Notes under the pieces: model-generated
What the model was told of the DNA's origin: nothing
The model's database searches: none
What the model saw: the letters and a program-made list of their open reading frames with translations, nothing else
Source of the DNA: Sphaerochaetaceae bacterium
GTDB lineage: Bacteria > Spirochaetota > Spirochaetia > Sphaerochaetales > Sphaerochaetaceae
Assembly (NCBI GenBank): GCA_023231265.1
Contig: JALNVT010000156.1
Span: 1 to 6,107, forward strand
Direction: 5' to 3'
DNA: 6,107 nt
Shown: one piece after another, positions 1 to 5,172 of the stretch
Layout: every line of letters begins with the position of its first letter
Position numbering within the stretch: the first letter of the stretch is position 1
Position numbers and translations under genes: made by a program

Positions 1-3
1 ATT

Positions 4-1182
4 TCAAACAAATCTATCTCTAACAAGCTTGCCATTTATGAACAGGGCTTTGAGTTGGAAGTTCTCATCAAGGATTGTTAAATCAGCCTGATACTCAGGA
101 ATGATTGATCCAACTTTATTGATGCCGTAGATTCGTGCAGCATTTGTTGCACTCATCTGAACAGCGTCAGATAATGAGATATCCCATTTCTTAAGGTTTC
201 TCACACCTTGAATCATTGTCAAAGCACTACCCAAGAAAAGATCTGGATCTTCCTTTGATACAAAAGCTCCTTCCTCGTTTAGAACAGCAGGGACTCCGTT
301 TGCCAAAAGACAACCACAACGCTGCTTTGTTGGTTTCAGTGCATCTGTAACCATAACAATGTTATCAATAGGTTTCTCACGTAAAAGCAACTTTACCAAT
401 TCAGGATGAACATGAACTCCATCACATATGATTTCAGCACACATGTTGGTTTGAATCATTATTGCTCCAACTGTTCCTGGGTTTCTATGATGCAGACGAC
501 TCATGGCATTGAAGAAGTGGGTGGAGTGTAAAATTCCACATTGCATTCCTTCAATTATGTTCTCGTAAGTTGCATCTGTGTGACCAGCAAGCAGTGTTAC
601 ATTATGTTTTCTAGCTTCAAGCGCTAAAGTTCTCATGTGTTTCAGTTCAGGAGCAACTGTCATGCATATTATGTGACCCTGTCCAGCTTCTAGGAATCTA
701 TGGAATAGATCTAAATCTACCTCTCTGACTCCTTCTGGATTCTGAGCACCAATACGTTTTGGTGAGATGAAAGGACCTTCGAGGTTCACACCTTGAATTA
801 TAGCCCCCTCTTCTTGCCCCATTGCCTCTACAATAGCTTTTATTCCTGCTATCATATTTTCTTCTGTGTTGGTATAGATGGTTGGCATGAAACGAGATAC
901 GCCGAAATCAGCAAGTCTCTTGCTCATACCTAGGATTGATTCAACACTGTTATCTTCAGTTCCAAATCCTCCAATTCCGTGAATATGTGATTCAATGAAG
1001 CCAGGTAATACATAGCTTCCTTGTAAGTCCATTTCTATTGTGCCCTTTGGAAAAGTTTTTTGGTTGTATCTTTTCATATTGAAAATATCACCAATTGTTC
1101 CATCGTCTTCTATATAAACGCCACAGCTATCTAATTTAGCGTAGCCCGTATAAACAGTTCCATTAGTTAATACAAAACTCAT
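4..1182 (-). CDS. nagA: N-acetylglucosamine-6-phosphate deacetylase
   Basis: This enzyme hydrolyses GlcNAc-6-phosphate to glucosamine-6-phosphate and acetate in the cytoplasm, in amino-sugar catabolism and cell-wall recycling. The 392-residue product is normal length for NagA, an amidohydrolase-superfamily metalloenzyme. Seen in sequence, numbered from the 1182 start: PGFIESHIHG near 60-69 with the His-x-His pair (H66, H68), LEGPF with metal ligand E135, AGHTDA with H201, THFFNAM with H222, CDGVHVHPE around 253-261, the catalytic-type VTDA with D280, and a closing SATNAARIYG / GSI / ADLTIL block. The retained HxH resembles the Bacillus-type enzyme rather than the E. coli one. A longer reading starts at 1212, but that ATG lies inside a perfect TATAAT, and an AGAGAGG site sits 7 bases before the ATG at 1182, so the shorter start is chosen. 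No nagB or regulator is visible; the next gene lies beyond the left edge. Function is secure. Confidence 0.95.
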   Translation of the reverse strand: MSFVLTNGTVYTGYAKLDSCGVYIEDDGTIGDIFNMKRYNQKTFPKGTIEMDLQGSYVLPGFIESHIHGIGGFGTEDNSVESILGMSKRLADFGVSRFMPTIYTNTEENMIAGIKAIVEAMGQEEGAIIQGVNLEGPFISPKRIGAQNPEGVREVDLDLFHRFLEAGQGHIICMTVAPELKHMRTLALEARKHNVTLLAGHTDATYENIIEGMQCGILHSTHFFNAMSRLHHRNPGTVGAIMIQTNMCAEIICDGVHVHPELVKLLLREKPIDNIVMVTDALKPTKQRCGCLLANGVPAVLNEEGAFVSKEDPDLFLGSALTMIQGVRNLKKWDISLSDAVQMSATNAARIYGINKVGSIIPEYQADLTILDENFQLKALFINGKLVRDRFV

Positions 1183-1189
1183 GTTTAAA

Positions 1190-1196
1190 CCTCTCT
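1190..1196 (-). promoter_or_regulatory. Ribosome binding site that sets the nagA start
   Basis: Read on the minus strand the sequence is AGAGAGG, then seven bases (TTTAAAC), then ATG at 1182. This is good spacing and complementarity to the 16S tail. No comparable site precedes the upstream in-frame ATG at 1212. Confidence 0.8.
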
Positions 1197-1210
1197 TATA
1201 TTTCAAATTC

Positions 1211-1241
1211 ATTATAACTTAAATAAAAAGATAATGGTCAG
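1211..1241 (-). promoter_or_regulatory. Probable nagA promoter
   Basis: On the minus strand a perfect TATAAT lies at 1216-1211. A partial -35 (CTGACC, four of six matches to TTGACA) lies at 1241-1236, with a long 19-base spacer. The predicted transcript would start near 1204, giving a leader of about 20 bases with the ribosome binding site in it. The -10 box includes the first bases of the ATG at 1212, so that codon would not be transcribed from this promoter. The assignment rests on motif matching only. Confidence 0.55.
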
Positions 1242-1274
1242 AAATATTTAGAATATATTTGATAAAGTTTGCAC

Positions 1275-1300
1275 AAAAACTCATTTCTTAATGAAAAGAG
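1275..1300 (-). terminator. Weak intrinsic terminator-like hairpin upstream of nagA
   Basis: On the minus strand CTCTTTTC (1300-1293) pairs with GAAATGAG (1287-1280), 7 of 8 positions matching, across a five-base loop, and TTTTT follows at 1279-1275. The stem is AT-rich and has one mismatch, so efficiency would be modest. It would act on a transcript entering from the middle of the gap, not on one starting at the nagA promoter at 1211-1241. Confidence 0.3.
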
Positions 1301-1304
1301 AGAT

Positions 1305-1448
1305 TTATGCACTTATTAAAAAAGAATGATTGGAGATCACAGACATTGATTTAAGGTCAGCAGCTAAGAAAATATCAATTTGATTTTTCCTTGATATTTT
1401 TCTAAATGAAGCTTGGATTGAGATATCAGTGGCATCATAACTAAACAT
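1305..1448 (-). CDS. Possible 47-residue small protein, unrecognised
   Basis: An uninterrupted frame runs from ATG at 1448 to TAA at 1307-1305 on the minus strand. The product begins MFSYDATDISIQASFRKI and ends SNHSFLISA. It is rich in serine and isoleucine and has no membrane segment or motif I recognise. In favour: its codons show a fair purine-first, pyrimidine-last bias, and the stop is followed within five bases by a terminator-like hairpin. Against: no Shine-Dalgarno sequence precedes the ATG (a run of eight T lies there instead), the length is within chance for this region, and the DNA can be read equally well as a set of RNA helices. It could be a chance frame, a leader peptide or a remnant of a lost gene. 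Confidence 0.15.
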   Translation of the reverse strand: MFSYDATDISIQASFRKISRKNQIDIFLAADLKSMSVISNHSFLISA

Positions 1449-1601
1449 ATATCTAGTAAAAAAAAGACTTCATTCAGCTGCTCTTTTGATTATATTATAG
1501 AAAATCTTTATAAAACTTGATTAATTTGCACTTTATCGTTATTTTTTAAAGGTTTGAAATGGGGTAAGGGGTATTTTGTAGTAATTTGTTGCAAAAACAG
1601 A

Positions 1602-1631
1602 ATTTATTTTATTCATTTGAATGAAATAAAT
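1602..1631. repeat. 13-bp inverted repeat next to the lipid-kinase promoter
   Basis: The left arm ATTTATTTTATTC (1602-1614) and right arm GAATGAAATAAAT (1619-1631) match at 12 of 13 positions around a 4-base centre (ATTT). The one mismatch would be a G-U pair in RNA. The right arm ends one base before the TTGCCA -35 element at 1633. This could be an operator for a dimeric regulator or an AT-rich upstream element; as a terminator it lacks both a GC stem and a T-run. Confidence 0.6.
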
Positions 1632-1632
1632 C

Positions 1633-1662
1633 TTGCCAGATTTTAAATAGTCCTACAATAAT
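1633..1662 (+). promoter_or_regulatory. Probable lipid-kinase promoter
   Basis: TTGCCA at 1633-1638 matches the -35 consensus at five of six positions. Two overlapping -10 candidates follow: TACAAT at 1654-1659 (15-base spacer) and AATAAT at 1657-1662 (18-base spacer), each five of six. The start of transcription would fall near 1666-1670, only about 20 bases before the ATG at 1690. Confidence 0.5.
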
Positions 1663-1689
1663 TATGTTTAAACTAAAAAGGATGATTTA

Positions 1690-2622
1690 ATGAATTGCTT
1701 GCTAATTATGAACCAAAATGCCAATAAGGGCAAATCTGTAAAGATTCATCAAGAAATTGAAAAAGCTTTTCAGAATACTGAACATGATTATGTTATAAGA
1801 CAGACAACTGGTGCAAATGATGCAAGAGAGTTTGCTTATGAAGCGGTAGGTAATTACGACATAATTGTTGCTTGTGGTGGAGATGGTACTGTTAACGAGA
1901 TCGTTGATGGGATGTTGAAGCGCTGTGAGGAATTAGAATTAGATATAAAGGACAGACCAAAGTTAGCAATATTTCCAATAGGACGTGGAAATGATTTTGC
2001 TTGGATGATGGATATTGATGGTGATGATATTGAACTTATTGTCTCAAACATAACAAACAACAAGCACAAGGTCATCGACGCAGGCTGGTGCAGGGGTGGA
2101 AGATTTCCTGATGGTGCATTTTTTATAAATGGACTTGGAATAGGTTTTGAACCGACAGTGAACTACAATGCAGGTAAATATAAAAATGTATCTGGATCAA
2201 TGAGTTATATAATGGCGCTGTTTCATACTTTAATCCATTACCCATTAGCTATGAACATAACAATAAAGAATGAAGACGGAACAAGTGAGAAAGTTTACTC
2301 TCAGCAGCTCTCTATCGGAAATGGTAGAAGAATGGGATCCTCATTCTTAATGAGTCCTAAAGCTATTGTAGATGATGGTCTTTTGGATTTTGTTTATGCA
2401 TACAGACCAATCCCACGCAGTGTGATTTTATTGGTTGCATTGAAGTTCTTTAAAGGAAAACAGATTGAGGACTCTCATTTCAAAATGAGAAGAATCAAAA
2501 GCCTGTTAATTGAGAGCGAACTCAACAATATGGTTGCACATATAGACGGTGAGATGATTGGCACAACTTTGAATCATTTGGAGATAAAAGTAAGAGAGAA
2601 TGCAATTGCTATTATTTGTTAA
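1690..2622 (+). CDS. YegS/LCB5-type lipid kinase (diacylglycerol kinase catalytic domain)
   Basis: Members of this family transfer the ATP gamma-phosphate to a membrane lipid, most often diacylglycerol, at the cytoplasmic face of the inner membrane, recycling lipid released by cell-envelope synthesis. The 310-residue length is typical. Seen in sequence: N-terminal MNQNANKGK, the nucleotide-binding ACGGDGTVNEIVDG (GGDGT at 63-67), PIGRGNDFA at 96-104, INGLGIGFEP around 146-154, a GNGRRMGSSF...DDGLLDF block at 210-233, and HIDGE at 284-288, whose glutamate corresponds to the proposed catalytic base. Residue 99 is Arg where many homologues have Thr or Ser. There is no signal peptide or membrane helix. 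AAGGA at 1678-1682 lies seven bases before the ATG and supports this start. The gene appears monocistronic, with a promoter close upstream and a 222-base gap behind. The lipid substrate cannot be told from sequence, so no symbol is given. Confidence 0.9.
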   Translation: MNCLLIMNQNANKGKSVKIHQEIEKAFQNTEHDYVIRQTTGANDAREFAYEAVGNYDIIVACGGDGTVNEIVDGMLKRCEELELDIKDRPKLAIFPIGRGNDFAWMMDIDGDDIELIVSNITNNKHKVIDAGWCRGGRFPDGAFFINGLGIGFEPTVNYNAGKYKNVSGSMSYIMALFHTLIHYPLAMNITIKNEDGTSEKVYSQQLSIGNGRRMGSSFLMSPKAIVDDGLLDFVYAYRPIPRSVILLVALKFFKGKQIEDSHFKMRRIKSLLIESELNNMVAHIDGEMIGTTLNHLEIKVRENAIAIIC

Positions 2623-2634
2623 AAAAATTTGAGG

Positions 2635-2668
2635 TTTGCTGCTAATTCTTTTGTGCAGTTAGAGCAAA
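2635..2668 (+). repeat. Stem-loop just downstream of the lipid-kinase gene
   Basis: TTTGCT (2635-2640) and CTAA (2642-2645) pair with TTAG (2659-2662) and AGCAAA (2663-2668), giving ten Watson-Crick pairs with one bulged G at 2641 and a 13-base loop. It starts 12 bases after the stop codon. A-rich rather than T-rich sequence follows, so it is not a classical terminator; it may protect the 3' end of the mRNA. Confidence 0.4.
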
Positions 2669-2687
2669 AATGATAAAAAAATGATAA
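2666..2687. repeat. Two tandem 11-bp units
   Basis: The unit AAAAATGATAA occurs twice without a gap (2666-2676 and 2677-2687), and four more A follow. The period is close to one turn of the helix, so the A-runs fall on the same DNA face. Confidence 0.7.
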
Positions 2688-2696
2688 AAAAGCACC

Positions 2697-2722
2697 AATA
2701 ATAAAAAAAAATTATTTTTTTT
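2697..2722 (+). terminator. Weak AT-only terminator-like sequence after the lipid kinase
   Basis: A nine-A run (2703-2711) and an eight-T run (2715-2722) are separated by TTA. Alternatively AATAAT (2697-2702) pairs with ATTATT (2711-2716) and T follows. With no GC in the stem its strength is doubtful, but no better terminator lies between the two genes. Confidence 0.25.
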
Positions 2723-2747
2723 GTTAGATTTGTTCATTTTTGGTGTA

Positions 2748-2756
2748 TGATATAAG
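2748..2756 (+). promoter_or_regulatory. Probable extended -10 promoter of the glycosidase-djlA unit
   Basis: TGATATAAG contains TATAAG (five of six to TATAAT) preceded by TGn, the extended -10 signature that lowers the need for a -35. The best -35 options are TTGTTC at 2730-2735 (15-base spacer), or TTGTTA at 2721-2726 when paired with the overlapping TATGAT at 2746-2751 (19-base spacer). The start of transcription would be near 2760-2763. Phased A-tracts lie upstream. Confidence 0.5.
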
Positions 2757-2759
2757 AGA

Positions 2760-2830
2760 ATGTGAGATTATCGTTATATGAATTGATAATTTTGCGTATA
2801 TTTTTAGAGATTGAGAAACACGTAAGTGTT
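2760..2830 (+). promoter_or_regulatory. Structured 5' leader of the glycosidase-djlA mRNA
   Basis: Two hairpins can form in the presumed leader. The first pairs 2760-2772 with 2785-2797 in 13 consecutive pairs, four of them G-U (2761, 2763, 2764 and 2766 pair through wobbles), around a 12-base loop. The wobbles only work in plus-strand RNA, which fits transcription in this direction. The second pairs AACAC (2817-2821) with GTGTT (2826-2830) across the loop GTAA, a GNRA tetraloop, and ends two bases before the ribosome binding site. No known riboswitch class was recognised and neither helix sequesters the AGGAG. Confidence 0.4.
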
Positions 2831-2832
2831 AG

Positions 2833-2837
2833 AGGAG
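2833..2837 (+). promoter_or_regulatory. Ribosome binding site that supports a TTG start
   Basis: AGGAG, within AGAGGAGAAA, is followed by seven bases and then TTG at 2845. The first in-frame ATG comes at codon 19 (2899) and has no such site, so the TTG is taken as the start. Confidence 0.75.
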
Positions 2838-2844
2838 AAATAAT

Positions 2845-4269
2845 TTGGTTAAGGATACAGTGCCTTCAATACATTTTTATGACCAAGATTTCGTTGACAT
2901 GTACAACCGTACATGGGTATGGGTAGAAGAACTATGGAAGCCAGGAACTCCTGAAAATGGATTTGTTGGGGATTATTTATCCTATCCTGGTCAAACCACA
3001 TTCAACCAATTTGAATCTTGCATGTCTGCGCTTTTTCTTGTTTATAGCAACCAGCTATATTCACCTTATGCATTATTAGATTTTTTCTATTCAAAGCAAG
3101 AAGAAAACGGTGCAATTAGAAGCAATTATTCTTTAGAAGATGGTGCACCTGTATTAAACGACAGCAATCCAGAAGGCGTATCTCCATGTCTTTTTGCTTA
3201 CGTTGAATACACATTCTTCCATAAGATGGGAAACAAAAAAAGACTTAAAGAAGTGGTACCAAAATTAGAAAAGTACTTTGAATGGTTGGAGTTGAATTTC
3301 AAATCTGAAAACGGTTTGTACTCTGTACCAGTTTCTGCTTGTGAATCAGGAAATATTCCACGTAAAGGCATGGTCTATCCTATTGATTTCAACGCACAGC
3401 TTGCTCTTAATGCTTTATATATGTCTGAAATTGGTGACGTATTGAATGATAAAGAATTGAGCTTCCGTTACAAGAGAATGTACTTTGGTTTGAAAACCAG
3501 AATCAATTCAATGATGTGGGACAGTGAGACTTCATTCTTCTATGATTTGAATGCAAAAGAAAAGAAAATTAATACTAAATTTATTGGTGCTTATTGGACA
3601 TTGTTGGGTCAGATTCCTAATGATGAAAGAGGCTCTCAGTTGATTGAACATTTGAGAGATTCAAAAGAATTTGGTACAGATAATCCATTCCCAGGTGTTC
3701 CAGTATCTTCTCCTCATTTCAGCGAGAAAGGTAACGGCTGGTGTGGTGGTGTTATTCCTATCAATACATTCATGGTTGTAAAAGGCCTTGCTAAATATGA
3801 TGAATTTATATTTGCAAGAGAATGTGCAATCAGACACATGTACTTCCTTTTAGATACTTTGCATCCTGATGCAGATAAGATTGACGATGTTTGGGAAGGA
3901 TATCTTTCAAACAAAGAAGGTAAGTCTGTAACAACTGAAATCAAGAACTTCCCTCGTAGACGATATTTGCCAATGAGTGGTCTGGTTACAGTTGCAATGA
4001 TGATTGAAAATATCATAGGTATGGATATTTCATTACCTAGAAAGACTGTTGATTGGACAATGACAAGCAGAGAAGTAATGGGAATTGAAGGATTATCTTT
4101 AAAACGTAACTTGATTACAATCTTGAGCACAAAAAATGCCAGAGGTTGGGAGATACGTCTTGAGAGTGAGAAACTTTATTACTTTACAATTGAAATATTA
4201 GATGAAGACAAGAAGAAAACATTACCTATTCCTTCAGGAAAATGTTCAATGTTGGTGGATAAATTATAG
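2845..4269 (+). CDS. MGH1-like / GH63-GH37-related (alpha/alpha)6-barrel glycosidase-fold protein
   Basis: The 474-residue protein resembles the six-hairpin glycosidases related to trehalase (GH37), GH63 and mannosylglycerate hydrolase, which hydrolyse alpha-glycosidic bonds. There is no signal peptide, so it should be cytoplasmic. Landmarks seen in order: QEENGAIRSNY (85-95); ACESGNIPRKG (165-175) then IDFNAQLALNALYMSEI (180-196); MWDSETSFFYDLN (224-236); IGAYWTLLGQI (247-257); NGWCGGVIPINTF (297-309), which matches the family's YWRGPxWPxxNY region; DDVWEGYLSNKEG (347-359); and YLPMSGLVTVAMMIENIIG (374-392). The Glu of WENY-type motifs is kept (E351), but the ESGWD/SGMD aspartate that acts as general acid is not: the sequence reads ESGNI (167-171). 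YWRG has become GWCG. The C-terminal 70 residues look like a small beta domain. It may be a divergent enzyme or a non-catalytic binding protein; substrate unknown. The TTG start has a strong ribosome binding site, and djlA follows directly. Confidence 0.75.
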   Translation: MVKDTVPSIHFYDQDFVDMYNRTWVWVEELWKPGTPENGFVGDYLSYPGQTTFNQFESCMSALFLVYSNQLYSPYALLDFFYSKQEENGAIRSNYSLEDGAPVLNDSNPEGVSPCLFAYVEYTFFHKMGNKKRLKEVVPKLEKYFEWLELNFKSENGLYSVPVSACESGNIPRKGMVYPIDFNAQLALNALYMSEIGDVLNDKELSFRYKRMYFGLKTRINSMMWDSETSFFYDLNAKEKKINTKFIGAYWTLLGQIPNDERGSQLIEHLRDSKEFGTDNPFPGVPVSSPHFSEKGNGWCGGVIPINTFMVVKGLAKYDEFIFARECAIRHMYFLLDTLHPDADKIDDVWEGYLSNKEGKSVTTEIKNFPRRRYLPMSGLVTVAMMIENIIGMDISLPRKTVDWTMTSREVMGIEGLSLKRNLITILSTKNARGWEIRLESEKLYYFTIEILDEDKKKTLPIPSGKCSMLVDKL

Positions 4270-5064
4270 ATGGCATGGCTTGGTAAAGTAGTTGGTGGAT
4301 TGGTTGGATTTTCTCTGGGTGGTCCTTTAGGAATGATTGCAGGAATTGCATTTGGCAATATATTTGACAATGCAGAGACTGCTGCTGATAGCAAAAATCG
4401 TACAAGATATAGACAGTTCAATGGTGGAGTTCACCCTTATATGTCAAATACAGAGCAGAAGAATATGACATTCTTTGTTGCGGTATTTTCATTATTGGCA
4501 CGATTGGCACAGACTGATGGAGAGGTAACTCAAGCTGAAAGAAATACTCTTAATACTTTCATGGTTAAGGACCTTTCTTTGGACCCTCAAAGTAGAGAAG
4601 CAGCATTGAGAGTATTCAATGCAGCACTTACTGGAAATGGTACGGCTGACGAATTTGCAAAGCAGTTCTATGATAGTTTCAGAACAGATCAAGCATTGCT
4701 TCAACTTGTGGTAGATATATTGTTCAGAATGGCAGTCAGTGATGGCTCCATGAGCTCAAGAGAGACAGACCTAATAAAGAGAGTCTGCTCTATCTTCAAT
4801 TTCTCAGCATCATACTTTGATGCAATGAGTAGAAAATATAGTGTGGCATCTTCTAGCGAAGGTTCTTACACTGTATTGGGTCTTACATCTAAGGCAACCG
4901 ATGATGAAGTCAAGAAGGCTTACAGAAAGATGAGTATTGAATATCATCCTGATACTGTTCAAGCGAAAGGACTTCCTGAGGAGTTTGTTAAGGTCGCAAC
5001 TACAAAGTTCAGAGAGATTCAAGAAGCTTACGATACAATAAAAAAAGAAAGAAATATAAAATAA
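4270..5064 (+). CDS. djlA: DjlA-type membrane-anchored TerB-DnaJ co-chaperone
   Basis: DjlA stimulates the ATPase of DnaK through its J-domain while anchored in the inner membrane. Seen in the 264 residues: an N-terminal glycine-zipper membrane segment (about 4-31, GGLVGFSLGGPLGMIAGIAFG), a short linker, a TerB-like helical domain (about 65-190) with two related acidic sites, TDGEVTQAE (82-90) and SDGSMSSRE (157-165), and a C-terminal J-domain (about 199-260) with YTVLGL, KKAYRKMSIEYHPD (HPD at 226-228) and the closing EIQEAYDTIKK. Architecture, size and the AKGLPEEF stretch match E. coli DjlA (271 residues). HPD is followed by Thr rather than the common Lys. The ATG comes directly after the TAG of the preceding gene, with only a modest GGTGGA ten bases upstream, so translation is probably coupled. 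A terminator follows. The pairing with a glycosidase-fold gene is unusual; DjlA orthologues are linked to envelope stress in other bacteria. Confidence 0.9.
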   Translation: MAWLGKVVGGLVGFSLGGPLGMIAGIAFGNIFDNAETAADSKNRTRYRQFNGGVHPYMSNTEQKNMTFFVAVFSLLARLAQTDGEVTQAERNTLNTFMVKDLSLDPQSREAALRVFNAALTGNGTADEFAKQFYDSFRTDQALLQLVVDILFRMAVSDGSMSSRETDLIKRVCSIFNFSASYFDAMSRKYSVASSSEGSYTVLGLTSKATDDEVKKAYRKMSIEYHPDTVQAKGLPEEFVKVATTKFREIQEAYDTIKKERNIK

Positions 5065-5087
5065 TATTACAGATTGATATAGAAATT

Positions 5088-5120
5088 GGCATTCATTTAA
5101 TTATGGGTGCCTCTTTTGTT
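5088..5120 (+). terminator. Intrinsic terminator of the glycosidase-djlA unit
   Basis: GGCATTCAT (5088-5096) pairs fully with ATGGGTGCC (5103-5111), two of the nine pairs being G-U, around a six-base loop. TCTTTTGTTTG follows immediately. It begins 23 bases after the djlA stop, the expected position for a rho-independent terminator. Confidence 0.75.
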
Positions 5121-5148
5121 TGTTCTCTATTGGTTTTTCTGTTAAGAT
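5120..5148 (+). promoter_or_regulatory. Weak candidate promoter for the patatin gene
   Basis: TTGTTC (5120-5125) and TAAGAT (5143-5148) are separated by exactly 17 bases, but match the consensus at only three and four of six positions. A separate promoter is expected here because the terminator at 5088-5120 isolates the gene from djlA. Confidence 0.3.
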
Positions 5149-5172
5149 ATCTAGGAAAAGGAAAGGTTTCAA

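Larger units (their letters stand above)
1275..1487 (-). ncRNA. Candidate structured RNA or nagA leader, unclassified
   Basis: This is a hypothesis from base pairing. Three helices fit together as a three-way junction with single-base linkers: P1 1359-1365 with 1476-1482 (AGCAGCT/AGCTGCT), P2 1367-1378 with 1391-1403 (12 pairs, one bulged base at 1401), and P3 1405-1411 with 1468-1474 (AATGAAG/CTTCATT). All pairs are Watson-Crick, so pairing alone does not fix the strand. The minus strand is favoured because a perfect TATAAT at 1499-1494 would start a transcript about five bases before P1, and a hairpin followed by TTTTT lies at 1300-1275. No -35 match was found and no known RNA family was recognised. 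The same DNA contains a 47-codon minus-strand reading frame (1305-1448), an alternative explanation. Confidence 0.22.
1183..1689. other. 507-base divergent intergenic region between nagA and the lipid kinase
   Basis: No convincing protein gene fills this gap. From left to right it holds the nagA promoter (1211-1241), a minus-oriented terminator-like hairpin (1275-1300), a cluster of mutually compatible inverted repeats (1359-1482), a perfect TATAAT read on the minus strand (1494-1499), an isolated G-rich patch GGGGTAAGGGG (1561-1571), a 13-bp inverted repeat (1602-1631) and a plus-strand promoter (1633-1662). The base composition is clearly more AT-rich than the flanking genes. No tRNA-like cloverleaf, known riboswitch consensus or transposon end was recognised. 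Confidence 0.7.

Noticed and set aside
1367..1403. Plus-strand intrinsic terminator from the 12-pair hairpin
   Set aside because: The stem is almost entirely A-T, the loop is 12 bases, and there is no plus-strand gene upstream for it to terminate.
1359..1482. Miniature transposable element with terminal inverted repeats AGCAGCT/AGCTGCT
   Set aside because: The 7-bp ends do not extend into longer terminal repeats and there is no target-site duplication on the outside; RNA pairing explains the same bases equally well.
1291..1500. Plus-strand protein-like reading beginning MKREIYALIKKE and continuing through LEITDIDLRSAAKKISI and later segments
   Set aside because: It is broken by three in-frame stops (TGA, TGA, TAA), has no ribosome binding site and resembles no family I can name. 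TGA is a genuine stop here because nagA ends with it, so recoding is not supported. It is most likely the antisense shadow of the minus-strand frame.
1554..1646. 30-codon plus-strand frame starting TTG
   Set aside because: The only Shine-Dalgarno-like bases (AAAGG) are one base from the TTG, too close, and the frame runs through the 13-bp inverted repeat.
2635..2668. Intrinsic terminator for the lipid kinase
   Set aside because: The stem is good but is followed by A-rich sequence instead of a T-run; kept only as a stem-loop.
3714..4130. 138-codon minus-strand open frame inside the glycosidase-fold gene
   Set aside because: It lies wholly antisense to a well-supported gene and the product has no recognisable domain. 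The other minus-strand frames inside the lipid-kinase, djlA and glycosidase genes were rejected on the same grounds.
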